Below the pieces are notes generated by a model. The model saw only the letters and a list, made by a program, of their open reading frames with translations. It made no database searches and had not been told where the DNA came from. The position numbers were made by a program, and so were the translations under genes. Below are positions 50,472 through 59,376 of a DNA stretch of 64,000 nucleotides, piece by piece (positions within the stretch are counted from its first letter, which is position 1; each line of letters opens with the position of its first letter). The stretch is from JAVKLU01 sp031538895 (GTDB taxonomy: Bacteria > Pseudomonadota > Gammaproteobacteria > Burkholderiales > Burkholderiaceae), in NCBI GenBank assembly GCA_031538895.1, contig JAVKLU010000071.1, positions 1 through 64,000 of the forward strand, read 5' to 3'.

Positions 50472-51554
50472 ATGCAAGTTGATGTTCACTTGGGCGCAAG
50501 AGCGTATCCAATTCTGATTGAAGCAGGGTTGTTGGCAAAGCCGCAAAAATGGATTGATTTCATTCATGGCAAACACGCGGTTATCGTGACCAATACTACC
50601 GTCGCGCCCCTTTATCTAGCGGCGCTGCAAAAAAATATTGTCCAGCATCATAAAAAGATCATCACCGTTGTGTTAGAGGATGGCGAAGCCTACAAGACTG
50701 GAACATCATTGATGCAGATTTTAGATGCCATGTTAGCGGCAAAGTGCGATCGTAAAACAACAGTCATTGCATTGGGCGGTGGGGTGATCGGTGATGTGGC
50801 TGGCTTGGCCGCAGCTTTGTATATGCGCGGTGTGACGTTAATTCAAATCCCAACGACTTTATTGTCGCAAGTGGACTCGTCCGTCGGCGGTAAAACCGCG
50901 ATCAATCACCCCTTGGGCAAAAATATGATCGGTGCTTTTCATCAGCCGATTGCCGTATTGATTGATCCCGACACCTTGACGACTTTGCCTAAGCGCGAAT
51001 TGCGCTGCGGTCTAGCCGAAATGATTAAACATGGCGCTGCTTTAGATGCGCCATATTTTGAATGGATGCAAAATAATACTAAAGCGATACTCGAGCTAGA
51101 TTTATCCGCATTAGCAACCGGTATTGCCGAATCGTGTCGATTAAAAGCGGGCGTTGTCGAACGTGATGAACGTGAATCTGGTGAACGCGCCTTGTTAAAT
51201 TTTGGACATACTTTTGCCCACGCCATCGAAGTCGGCGCGGGTTACGGGACATGGTTTCACGGCGAAGCAGTCGCCGCTGGGATGGTGATCGCGGCACAGT
51301 TATCAAGCGCGGTCACGGGTTGTCCCAGCGAGGTGGGACAAAAAATTCAAGCATTGTTAGCGGAAGCCCATTTACCGCTTACTCCACCCAAAATGTCATT
51401 CGATCGCTGGTACGAGTTAATGTCGCTGGATAAAAAAAACAATGCAGGAAAAATTCATTTTGTATTGCTCGAGTCTTTAGGCGTCAGCCGTATTCAAGCG
51501 GTTGAACGGGAAACTTTGCAACAAAGTATGCAGGGTTTTACGGTTTCAGTTTGA
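50472..51554 (+). CDS. aroB: 3-dehydroquinate synthase
   Basis: A 360-aa NAD- and metal-dependent enzyme making 3-dehydroquinate from DAHP. Landmarks are LEDGEAYKT, ALGGGVIGDVAGLAAALYMRG, PTTLLSQVDSSVGGKTAIN, the metal ligands in LAEMIKHG, and FGHTFAHAIE with HGEAVAAGM. The length is normal. Confidence 0.96.
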   Translation: MQVDVHLGARAYPILIEAGLLAKPQKWIDFIHGKHAVIVTNTTVAPLYLAALQKNIVQHHKKIITVVLEDGEAYKTGTSLMQILDAMLAAKCDRKTTVIALGGGVIGDVAGLAAALYMRGVTLIQIPTTLLSQVDSSVGGKTAINHPLGKNMIGAFHQPIAVLIDPDTLTTLPKRELRCGLAEMIKHGAALDAPYFEWMQNNTKAILELDLSALATGIAESCRLKAGVVERDERESGERALLNFGHTFAHAIEVGAGYGTWFHGEAVAAGMVIAAQLSSAVTGCPSEVGQKIQALLAEAHLPLTPPKMSFDRWYELMSLDKKNNAGKIHFVLLESLGVSRIQAVERETLQQSMQGFTVSV

Positions 51555-51590
51555 CTCTTCGCGTTTATTTCTGTTGCCAATTGGAACGAC

Positions 51591-51609
51591 AAACTTTAAA
51601 AAAACTTTA
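51591..51609. repeat. 8-bp direct repeat upstream of roxA-like gene
   Basis: AAACTTTA occurs at 51591-51598 and 51602-51609 (period 11), about 30 nt before the start of the cupin gene. Confidence 0.65.
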
Positions 51610-51637
51610 TTAACACATTTATGACGCAAGCAATTTG

Positions 51638-52807
51638 ATGGTAAAAAAATTAACGCTACCGGACTTTTCTGCCCCTTGCCAGCTATTGGGCGGTTTATCC
51701 ATCAATTTATTCATGCGCGACTATTGGCAGAAAAAACCCCTGCTCGTGCGTCAAGCGTTTACGAACTTCTCCGCTGGAATTACTTTGGAAGAAATTCAAA
51801 AAATCGCCGCAAATCGATTCACCGAATCGCGCTTGGTGCGCAAAACCTTAAATGACTGGTCACTGACCCATGGGCCAATTGAAAAGCTGCCCTCAATTCA
51901 AGATACAAAATGGACGGTACTCTTGCAAAGTATCAATTTACAAATTGAACCTGCACACAAACTGCTGTCGCACTTTCGATTTTTACCTGACGCGCGTTTG
52001 GACGATGTGATGCTGAGCTTTGCCACAAAGGGTGGGGGAGTGGGGCCGCACTTTGATTCGTATGACGTGTTTCTGGTGCAAGCGCACGGCGAACGGCAAT
52101 GGCGGATTAGTGGGCAAAAGGATTTACGGATGATTGAGGGGCTGGCTTTAAAAATTTTAAGTCACTTCACGCCTGAACAAGAATGGGTGTTAGCGCCAGG
52201 CGATATGCTCTATTTACCCCCAATGTACTGTCACGAGGGTATCGCACTGAACGAGTGCATGACTTATTCAGTGGGTTTTCGCGCCCATACTTATCAGGAA
52301 TTAGGCGAAGGTTTTTTAACCTATCTTGCTGACGAGATGGTTTGGCAAGGGCGTTATGCGGATCCGGAACTAAAGGCGACGCAGACGCCCGCAAAGCTAG
52401 AAGATCGATTGATTGACAAAGTACAAACCGCACTGGCTAAAAGGCAAGCCGCGCCGGAAGACTTAGAGATTTTTTTAGGCGAGTATTTAAGCGAACCAAA
52501 AGCTTGCGTCAGTTTTGAGTCGCCAAAAAAACTTTATCCCCGAAATCAATTTGATTCAGCGGCAGGGAAGATGGGTTTAGGATTTGCGATGGGGACGCGC
52601 ATGCTCTATCGAAAAGGTTTATTTTTTATTAACGGCGAATCATTTTTAGTCAAAAGCAGTGATAAAACCTATTTGAATTTTTTTGCAGATCAACAGTATT
52701 TAGAACAAGCCGACTTTCAAAAAACCAGCGCATCGCTTAAAGAGACACTTTATGACTGGTATTGCTGCGGTTGGATTACTCTAGTTTCGGATGCTCAATC
52801 AAACTAG
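51638..52807 (+). CDS. Cupin-fold ribosomal oxygenase (YcfD/RoxA-like)
   Basis: A 389-aa JmjC-like oxygenase with the Fe(II) ligands H-x-D in GPHFDSYDVFLVQ (about residues 142-144) and a distal His in PPMYCHEG. YWQKKPLLVRQAF near the N-terminus and the winged-helix C-terminal region match the family that hydroxylates an arginine of ribosomal protein L16. ATG 51638 is used; the TTG one codon earlier is less likely. Confidence 0.88.
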   Translation: MVKKLTLPDFSAPCQLLGGLSINLFMRDYWQKKPLLVRQAFTNFSAGITLEEIQKIAANRFTESRLVRKTLNDWSLTHGPIEKLPSIQDTKWTVLLQSINLQIEPAHKLLSHFRFLPDARLDDVMLSFATKGGGVGPHFDSYDVFLVQAHGERQWRISGQKDLRMIEGLALKILSHFTPEQEWVLAPGDMLYLPPMYCHEGIALNECMTYSVGFRAHTYQELGEGFLTYLADEMVWQGRYADPELKATQTPAKLEDRLIDKVQTALAKRQAAPEDLEIFLGEYLSEPKACVSFESPKKLYPRNQFDSAAGKMGLGFAMGTRMLYRKGLFFINGESFLVKSSDKTYLNFFADQQYLEQADFQKTSASLKETLYDWYCCGWITLVSDAQSN

Positions 52808-52910
52808 GATTAAGAGCGAAGGCTCTTTGTCGACGTTTTGTTGACAAGGGTAGTCGTCTCGATTGTTTGCGGCTTATCTTTTATACTAAAGTATTCATCG
52901 GACTTGCTAA

Positions 52911-53123
52911 TTTTTCCCTGGCATTGGAAACAATGAAGATGATTTAAGTAGACACGGAATTCCCGATACTGCCATTGATTGGCTAAGGGCTACCCCAGCC
53001 AATTCTCGCAAAGTTCTTTTGCACAGAAAAGAAGCTGAAACAGTGGCCTTAAACGTCGATTTAACTCGCTTAGGCAACTATATGAGATTTTTTTCGACTG
53101 GAAACAACCTTAAAGAAGCGTAA
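52911..53123 (+). pseudogene. Remnant of a VirB4-type conjugation ATPase (C-terminus only)
   Basis: A 70-codon frame without a start codon, bounded upstream by a TAA stop (52908-52910) and ending in TAA at 53121-53123. Its translation contains FFPG, ATPANSRKVLLH, ETVALNVDLTRLG and FFSTGN, which follow the pattern of the C-terminus of VirB4/CagE ATPases (FP..., PP.SR.FL, V..LDL, LS). All catalytic domains are missing. It is best read as debris of an integrated conjugative element. It is unclear how far 52808-52910 belongs to it. Confidence 0.45.
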
Positions 53124-53169
53124 TTTCGCATCCGAAAACAAGTTTTGACTAGGCTTTTCGGATGCGAAA
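53124..53169. repeat. 15-bp perfect inverted repeat after the VirB4-like remnant
   Basis: TTTCGCATCCGAAAA (53124-53138) and TTTTCGGATGCGAAA (53155-53169) are exact complements around a 16-nt loop, starting at the base after the remnant's stop codon. It could be an old terminator or a recombination end. No T-run follows on the plus strand (an A-run does). Confidence 0.75.
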
Positions 53170-53188
53170 AAAAACAACATAGGAGTAG

Positions 53189-53308
53189 TTCAGCATTTCT
53201 GGGGTAAGTTGCATCGTTCAAATTCCCCAAGGGGTTTTGAGTGATTACGCTAGTGAGATTAGCGCCAGTGGGGTGACTTATCAAGTTATCTTAGACAGCG
53301 GGGCTTAA
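53189..53308 (+). other. Open fragment of unknown origin in gene debris
   Basis: A 39-codon open stretch without ATG (between TAG and TAA) that reads like protein (VQIPQGVLSDYASEISASG and more) but is not recognised. It may be a second piece of the decayed mobile element. From 53309 to the etfA stop at 53475 nothing is recognised. Confidence 0.25.
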
Positions 53309-53474
53309 GGCGTGGCAGGTGGGGAAAGTAGGATAACGGCTTCGCTAGATTTCTTATAAAATCTTTGTCCGCTTATTACAAGGATTTTCCGGTTTAATTC
53401 TCGCACCTAAATTACATTGTCGTGCAGTTAACATAATATAAATTATGCGGCAACTATTACTATTTATGTAAATA

Positions 53475-54443
53475 TCAAGTCGACTTGTTTTTTAGTAAGC
53501 TAATCAATTGCGGCACAATTTCAAATAAGTCACCCACAATCGCGTAATCAGCGATTTGCATAATCGGCGCGTCAGGATCTTTATTGATCGCCACAATAGT
53601 TTTGGAGTCTTTCATTCCTGCCAGATGCTGTATCGCCCCCGAAATCCCAATAGCAATATAGAGTTCTGGCGCAATAATTTTGCCCGTCTGTCCTACTTGA
53701 CAATCGTTGGCAACAAAACCAGCATCAACCGCTGCCCGTGACGCGCCCACTGCGGCACCTAAAACCTGGGCTAAAGATTCAATCAAAGCGAAGTTTTCAG
53801 TCGAACCTAATCCGCGCCCACCACTGACCACAATTCGAGCGGACGTCAGTTCGGGGCGATCTGATGTAGTGGTTTTGTTATGCAAAAAACGACTGAGGTT
53901 TTGTAATGCCGCTGGAGGTTTGGCGATGATTTTTACCGAAGTTTCTGCCGCACTTTGCGCTGCGCTTGCCAAAAAAGGAAATGCTGTCGTAACTATGGTT
54001 AAAATTTGTTTTTGCTCTGGTGTTTCGATCTGTACCAAAACACTGCCCGCATAAATAGCGCGGGTATAGCTGCGTTCACCATGAACGGCAACCACATTCG
54101 ATACTTGGCCAATACCCAATAATCCTGCGACTCGCGGCGCAATATTTTTGCCGGCTGATGTTCCAGCGCACCAAAAATGCGAGTAATCTGCCATCATCGC
54201 AACGATTACAGGCGCGCATTCTTCGGCTAAAAAATATTCGTATTGCGGCGCATCACAACTAATAACACTATCGATACCGGCAATTTTTGCGGCTTGTTGC
54301 GCAATATTTTGGATGTTGTGCCCCATCAGCAATAGGTCAATTGATGCGGTAATTTTTTGTGCCGCAACAATCAGCGCTAAGGTGGCGGGAAGAATTTTTT
54401 TGTGATCGTGCTCAACCAATATTAAATGACGAATCGCGCTCAT
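53475..54443 (-). CDS. etfA: Electron transfer flavoprotein alpha subunit
   Basis: A 322-aa FAD-binding subunit. The C-terminal FAD domain is clear: VVSGGRGLGS, SRAAVDAGF, VGQTGKIIAPELYIAIGISG and NKDPDAPIMQIADYAIVGD. It accepts electrons from acyl-CoA dehydrogenases, such as the GcdH in this window. Its start overlaps the etfB stop (ATGA). Confidence 0.95.
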   Translation of the reverse strand: MSAIRHLILVEHDHKKILPATLALIVAAQKITASIDLLLMGHNIQNIAQQAAKIAGIDSVISCDAPQYEYFLAEECAPVIVAMMADYSHFWCAGTSAGKNIAPRVAGLLGIGQVSNVVAVHGERSYTRAIYAGSVLVQIETPEQKQILTIVTTAFPFLASAAQSAAETSVKIIAKPPAALQNLSRFLHNKTTTSDRPELTSARIVVSGGRGLGSTENFALIESLAQVLGAAVGASRAAVDAGFVANDCQVGQTGKIIAPELYIAIGISGAIQHLAGMKDSKTIVAINKDPDAPIMQIADYAIVGDLFEIVPQLISLLKNKST

Positions 54444-55195
54444 GCCCAGCCCTCCTTCTCAAAAACACTCATCAATACCGCCGCGTCAGCCAACGCCTTA
54501 CATTCATTCTTGCGTGGCGTTGGGGTGAAAAAATTCACGGCAGTGCTTTGTGGCGACAAGCGGAGTCCTAAACTATCTAAGGGGATAATTTCTAAGGTTT
54601 TTTTCTTGGCTTTCATAATATTAGGCAAAGACGCATAACGCGGTGTATTCAAGCGTAAATCAGTACTGACAATTGCCGGCAAGGGTAGCGACAAGGTTTC
54701 TAGCCCGCCATCGATTTCGCGCGTCACTTCGATTTCTTCGTTTGCTTGAGTGACTGTTAATTTCGACGCGAAGGTCGCTTGCGGCCAGTTTTTTAACCCC
54801 GCCAAAATTTGCGCCGTTTGATTATTATCACCATCGATTGCTTGTTTTCCCATCAGCACGATTTTGGCTTGCTCTTTATCAATCAAGGCCGCTAAGGCTT
54901 TGGCTAAATTAATCGGCTCTAAATGGTTTTCAGACTCAAGCAAAATCGCGCGATCGGCGCCAATGGCAAGCGCGTTGCGCAATACATCTTGTGATGCATT
55001 AGAGCCAATCGAAACAACGATTACTTCTTGAGCGAGCCCGGCTTCTTTTAATCGAACAGCTTCTTCGACGGCAATTTCATCGAATGGGTTCATGCTCATT
55101 TTGACATTTTGAGTCTCGACAGCGCTTCCATCCGCAAGAACGCGAACTTTAACGTTGTAATCAATCACACGTTTCACTGCGACTAAAATTTTCAT
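54440..55195 (-). CDS. etfB: Electron transfer flavoprotein beta subunit
   Basis: A 251-aa AMP-binding subunit with the N-terminal KILVAVKRVIDYNVKVR, the MNPFDEIAVEEAVRLKEAG signature and GKQAIDGDNNQTAQ. With EtfA it forms the soluble carrier linking beta-oxidation-type dehydrogenases to the respiratory chain. ATG 55195 is used. On the minus strand a TATAAT lies at 55251-55246, a likely -10 for etfBA. Confidence 0.95.
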   Translation of the reverse strand: MKILVAVKRVIDYNVKVRVLADGSAVETQNVKMSMNPFDEIAVEEAVRLKEAGLAQEVIVVSIGSNASQDVLRNALAIGADRAILLESENHLEPINLAKALAALIDKEQAKIVLMGKQAIDGDNNQTAQILAGLKNWPQATFASKLTVTQANEEIEVTREIDGGLETLSLPLPAIVSTDLRLNTPRYASLPNIMKAKKKTLEIIPLDSLGLRLSPQSTAVNFFTPTPRKNECKALADAAVLMSVFEKEGWA

Positions 55196-55353
55196 ACGCT
55201 CTCTCAAAATTATTGTTGATTACGACTGGATTAAAAAGATTCTGTATTATAAAAATTTAGAAAACAAATTTACCGCCTCAAGAATTTTTAATATTCAAAG
55301 TAGAATGCGCGGCGGTGATTTGTGGGTTTTCTTATTCTTATTCATTCAAAAAT

Positions 55354-56271
55354 ATGACAGAAACAGTGGTTAATCCTTGGTCAAGGCGCGTGCGTTTGAT
55401 TGTTTGCGCAATCTTCGTTGTAATGGCGTTGGGATATGTTTGGAATTTACAAAATACACTGTCGCAACAATATGACGAAATTAAAATTCAACAGAACAAT
55501 TGGCAACAAAAACAGCAGCAATTAAATGATCGCTTAACTCAGCAAGAAGCCCTGTTACGCACATTAGATGGTAACTTTGCCAGCGTCAACGCACAGCCTG
55601 AAACCTGGGTGCTTTTAGATTTAGAGCAAACACTGGGCTTGGTCAATCAAAAACTACAAATACAAGGCTCTGTTGAAGCCAGTTTAACTTTGTTAGATTT
55701 AGCGCGCCGTCGCCTTGATAACGCACGAATTCCTCACAAAGAAACGGTGAAGAATGCGCTTGCTCAAGATATGGCCTTGCTGCGCACGTACCGCACCCGC
55801 GACACGAGTGATTTATTTACGCAGATCGATAGTCTGTTGAAAATAATTGACGACCTACCCTTGAAGCTAGAACTAACTTCAGACCCTGCGAAAATTAAGA
55901 ATGTCAAAAAAACAGAAACCCCCTTTGATATTCACGCCTTAATGAATAGTTGGTGGATTGATTTGCGCAATTTAATTAGATTAAATCCAGTTGGTGATGG
56001 TACTCTAATGTCAACGACCCAAATGAATTTGGTGCGCAGCCAATTACGCCTAAACTTACTGACCGCACGCATGGCAGTTTTGATGCAACAATCTTCATTA
56101 GCGCAGCAACAATTGCAGCATGTTGAGAAAACGCTCAACATGCATGCAGACATTAGGGCTTCTGTGGTCAAAGAAACCCTCGCTTTATTAAGTCGCTCCA
56201 GAGAAGAAGCGCAAAAAATAGGCGTTCCTGCCTTAACCAGAACTTTGGCGGAAATTCAAAAATTGCGTTAA
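55354..56271 (+). CDS. HemX-like membrane protein
   Basis: A 305-aa protein with one N-terminal transmembrane helix (about residues 13-31, LIVCAIFVVMALGYVW) followed by a coiled coil rich in Gln (about 35-70) and an alpha-helical periplasmic domain with WWIDLRNLIRL. This matches the HemX family (annotated as a uroporphyrinogen methyltransferase-like partner, though no methyltransferase motif is present). A TAGAAT -10-like box lies at 55301. hemC and hemD are not adjacent. Confidence 0.7.
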   Translation: MTETVVNPWSRRVRLIVCAIFVVMALGYVWNLQNTLSQQYDEIKIQQNNWQQKQQQLNDRLTQQEALLRTLDGNFASVNAQPETWVLLDLEQTLGLVNQKLQIQGSVEASLTLLDLARRRLDNARIPHKETVKNALAQDMALLRTYRTRDTSDLFTQIDSLLKIIDDLPLKLELTSDPAKIKNVKKTETPFDIHALMNSWWIDLRNLIRLNPVGDGTLMSTTQMNLVRSQLRLNLLTARMAVLMQQSSLAQQQLQHVEKTLNMHADIRASVVKETLALLSRSREEAQKIGVPALTRTLAEIQKLR

Positions 56272-56304
56272 TTCTGTCCCTAGAATAATTAAGCCCTTCC
56301 CTTT

Positions 56305-57723
56305 ATGACTGTCCGAACTCGATTTGCCCCTAGTCCAACTGGTTTTTTACACTTAGGCGGCGCGCGCACCGCACTTTTTACTTGGGCGTTTGCCCGCCAT
56401 TACGGCGGTACATTCGTACTGCGAATAGAGGATACCGATCGGGAGCGTTCAACACCAGAGGCGGTCCAAGCGATTTTGGAGAGTATGAAATGGTTAGGGC
56501 TTGAGCACGACGAAGGCCCTTACTTTCAAACTCAACGCATGGAGCGCTATCAAGCAGTGATTGCGCAAATGCTCAAAGACGGTTCGGCTTACTATTGCTA
56601 CAGCTCTATAGAGGAACTTGAAGAAATGCGTGAGGCTTGCCGCCTGCGCGGTGAAAAACCTCGCTATAACGGAACATGGCGCCCAGAAGTGGGGAAAAAA
56701 TTACCTTCGGTTCCAGAAAATCGACAAGCCGTGGTGCGATTTAAAAATCCCTTAGATGGCGTGGTCACTTGGGATGATGCCGTCAAAGGAGTTATCAGTA
56801 TCGCGAACAGCGAAATGGATGACTTAATCATCGCCCGCGCGGACGGATCCCCCACCTATAATTTTTGCGTTGTGGTCGACGACTGGGACATGAAAATCAC
56901 CCATGTTACTCGTGGCGATGATCATGTTAACAATACGCCACGCCAGATCAATATTTTAAAATCCCTAGGGGCAGCGATACCTGTTTATGCGCATATTCCA
57001 ATGATTTTGGGAAATGATGGGGAGAAATTGTCTAAACGTCATGGCGCGGTAAGTGTTATTGAATACCAAAAAGATTACTTACCTGAAGCAATGCTCAATT
57101 ATTTGGCGCGACTAGGATTTGGTCATGGTGATGATGAAATTTTCTCAATGAAGCAGTTTAGTCAATGGTTTGATTTATCAGGCTTATCACGTTCGCCGGC
57201 GCAATTTAGTTTTGAAAAATTATCTTGGGTCAACACTCATTATTTGAAACAAGCAGATAACCAAGTCTTGGCAACAATCATCAAGGAACGCTGGAATGAA
57301 GACAACTTTGAGTATCAGACAAACCCTCAACTAGGTGAGGTAATTGCTTTAATGAAGGGGCGGGTAAGCACCTTGACTGAACTTGCGAGCGCTTGTCAAA
57401 TGTTTTATCAACCCGAAACTCCGGCAAAAGAGTTGTGGGAGCTGCATTTCAATCCTCAAATTACGGAAATTTTACAAAAATATCGATTTCAACTGGATAT
57501 CATCGATTGGGACATCACAAGTTTGAGTTTGAATTTAAAGAATATCGTGACGCAACATCAATTAAAAATGCCTCAATTAGCGATTCCTCTACGGCTACTT
57601 CTTTTGGGAAATACTCAGACACCATCAATTGATGCGGTACAAATGGTTTTAGGGCGTCAAATAACGTGCGCTCGGATCGACAATCACTTAAATAAGGCAA
57701 AAAATACATCTGCAACAGACTAA
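56305..57723 (+). CDS. gltX: Glutamyl-tRNA synthetase
   Basis: A 472-aa class I aminoacyl-tRNA synthetase. The HIGH-type motif is PSPTGFLHLGG (9-19), and KLSKRHG appears at about residues 239-245. It charges tRNA-Glu. The length and both signatures are normal. It follows the hemX-like gene after 33 nt. Confidence 0.97.
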   Translation: MTVRTRFAPSPTGFLHLGGARTALFTWAFARHYGGTFVLRIEDTDRERSTPEAVQAILESMKWLGLEHDEGPYFQTQRMERYQAVIAQMLKDGSAYYCYSSIEELEEMREACRLRGEKPRYNGTWRPEVGKKLPSVPENRQAVVRFKNPLDGVVTWDDAVKGVISIANSEMDDLIIARADGSPTYNFCVVVDDWDMKITHVTRGDDHVNNTPRQINILKSLGAAIPVYAHIPMILGNDGEKLSKRHGAVSVIEYQKDYLPEAMLNYLARLGFGHGDDEIFSMKQFSQWFDLSGLSRSPAQFSFEKLSWVNTHYLKQADNQVLATIIKERWNEDNFEYQTNPQLGEVIALMKGRVSTLTELASACQMFYQPETPAKELWELHFNPQITEILQKYRFQLDIIDWDITSLSLNLKNIVTQHQLKMPQLAIPLRLLLLGNTQTPSIDAVQMVLGRQITCARIDNHLNKAKNTSATD

Positions 57724-57790
57724 TTCCTTCACTTTTTACTGATTGAAGTAAATATTTTTAACAAAATATTCAAATAAATTAAGTAGTTAG

Positions 57791-57819
57791 GTGACTTTTT
57801 TATAAAAGCACAGTAGAAT
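57791..57819 (+). promoter_or_regulatory. Promoter upstream of the fimV-like gene
   Basis: GTGACT (57791-57796), 17-nt spacer, TAGAAT (57814-57819). The same TAGAATGCG sequence occurs before the hemX-like gene. The predicted leader of about 100 nt contains a hairpin at 57846-57878. Confidence 0.5.
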
Positions 57820-57845
57820 GCGGCTGTAACTCTATTGAGATGTGT

Positions 57846-57878
57846 CAATAAGCTCTTTTAAATAAGAGAGTCTTATTG
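57846..57878 (+). other. Leader hairpin of the fimV-like gene
   Basis: CAATAAGCTCTT (57846-57857) pairs with AAGAG and CTTATTG (57864-57878) with a 3-nt bulge (AGT), loop TTAAAT. It lies 50 nt before the start codon; a regulatory or stabilising role is possible. Confidence 0.5.
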
Positions 57879-57928
57879 GACAGCTCGAACAATTTAGATT
57901 AGTTTTTTTTGGGAACTCAGAGGTTATT

Positions 57929-59290
57929 ATGGCCAATCAATGTGTTAAAAATTTCATCACATCAGCAAAATTAATTGCTCCGCTGTTAATAGTATCTGGT
58001 TTTTTAATTCAAAATTCAGGATACGCCGTTCAAAAAGTCACTTCAGACACTTCTTTAAAAGATGTTCGTTTGGCATTAAACGTTGCCGAAAACTATTACG
58101 GGCTCCCCTCTTACGATTTAATTTCTTCAGTACCTGTTGCGCCGAAGACACCGAGCTCTTCTTTTTTGCGTGAACTGACTCTGGCGCAAAGATCGAGCTT
58201 TGAACAAAACACAGGTAACGCCCCTGTTGACGATACCCAAGAAGATCCAAATTTAGTGCCACTTGCTAATTCTCGTCAAAAATTATTGCTTGAGGGTGAA
58301 AATATTGCCGCAGCGACTAATGCAAATACAGACGATGATATTGATGCAATTGACGCAAATGGACAAAAAATTCAACTCTTGCCTTTAGAGGATGAGCCAG
58401 CAGCTCAGGCTGATATTCCACAAACTACGGATAATGCACTGCCCCCGATTCCTGCTTCCAATGCGCGTTTGGTGAATCCAGAATCGCAAATTATTTTACC
58501 TCCCCCACCTAGGCCGCAAGAGGCGGCAAAAACTCCATTTGTTGTTGCGTCTGAACCATCTCCTGTCCCTGTACCGGCTATTGTAGCAGCTCCGGCTGCA
58601 CCGGCACCGGCTATTGCATCAGCTCCAGTTGCACCAGCTCTAGTTATTACACCATCACCTAAACCAGTTGCTCAAGTTGCACCGGTCGCCCAAGAAAAAG
58701 GGGCGAAAGTTATAGCTCCTGTAACACCTGCAATTACAAACCCTGCTTACACGGCGAAACGAGGTGATACCTTAGGAAAAATTAGTGATTTAGTACCGTC
58801 ATCTGGACTCACTTCAGCGCAAAAATTAGTTGCTTTGTACAACCGTAATCCTTCGGCTTTTCTTGATAAAAACATGAACCGATTGATCGTTGGTTCGTCA
58901 ATAAATTTAGATGAATTAAACGACTATCCATCTAATGCAGCTGCACGGAAAGAGGTTGCTTCACAGTATGCGCGCTACTTAGGAAGTTTCGATACCAAAA
59001 AACCGGTACTAGATAATGTTAAAATTGCAAAAACACCTGTCGAAACTGCACCAAAAACTGATATTGTGAATATTCCCGCAACTGTAGAGACTATAGCAAG
59101 CACTCCTATAATCGAAACAAAAATTTTACCTCCTATTCAAGCTTCTAATCAATCGAATATTGAAGTGATGCCTGCAGAAAAAAGCAGCGGACGTTCGATT
59201 ACGATTGCTTTAATTGCTTTGATCCTCGCGGCTCTAGGCGGTTATGTTTTCTTAAGAATCCGAAGTCGTAACAGAATTCCTTTGGACTAA
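57929..59290 (+). CDS. Short FimV-like LysM protein
   Basis: A 453-aa protein. A signal or anchor is visible (hydrophobic LIAPLLIVSGFLIQ, about 15-28). Then come a Pro/Ala-rich low-complexity region (about 180-265), a LysM-like domain (YTAKRGDTLGKISDLV, about 274-330), and a C-terminal transmembrane helix (about 425-445) before RIRSRNRIPLD. FimV proteins bind peptidoglycan and organise type IV pili and polarity; this one lacks the long TPR tail of the Pseudomonas protein. An Ala/Pro repeat cluster (PAPAIASAPVAPA) is prone to length change. Confidence 0.65.
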   Translation: MANQCVKNFITSAKLIAPLLIVSGFLIQNSGYAVQKVTSDTSLKDVRLALNVAENYYGLPSYDLISSVPVAPKTPSSSFLRELTLAQRSSFEQNTGNAPVDDTQEDPNLVPLANSRQKLLLEGENIAAATNANTDDDIDAIDANGQKIQLLPLEDEPAAQADIPQTTDNALPPIPASNARLVNPESQIILPPPPRPQEAAKTPFVVASEPSPVPVPAIVAAPAAPAPAIASAPVAPALVITPSPKPVAQVAPVAQEKGAKVIAPVTPAITNPAYTAKRGDTLGKISDLVPSSGLTSAQKLVALYNRNPSAFLDKNMNRLIVGSSINLDELNDYPSNAAARKEVASQYARYLGSFDTKKPVLDNVKIAKTPVETAPKTDIVNIPATVETIASTPIIETKILPPIQASNQSNIEVMPAEKSSGRSITIALIALILAALGGYVFLRIRSRNRIPLD

Positions 59291-59308
59291 TTACCTCTCT
59301 AGATTACA

Positions 59309-59342
59309 CAAACAGCCCCTTTTTAGGGGTTGTTTGCATTTT
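59309..59342 (+). terminator. Terminator between fimV-like and guaB
   Basis: CAAACAGCCCC (59309-59319) pairs with GGGGTTGTTTG (59326-59336) with one G-U pair and a 6-nt loop, followed by CATTTT. It lies 18 nt after the fimV-like stop. Confidence 0.8.
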
Positions 59343-59376
59343 AGTATTACTATCTGCGTTTATTTATTTGCTCTCT

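Noticed and set aside
52808..52910. Possible upstream part of the VirB4-like remnant (a short frame ends at 52947)
   Set aside because: The translation has no recognisable match and another frame has a stop at 52908; kept only as unexplained sequence.
53476..53487. CAAGTCGACTTG palindrome near the etfA stop
   Set aside because: It overlaps the coding end, has no loop or T-run, and is too short to call a terminator.
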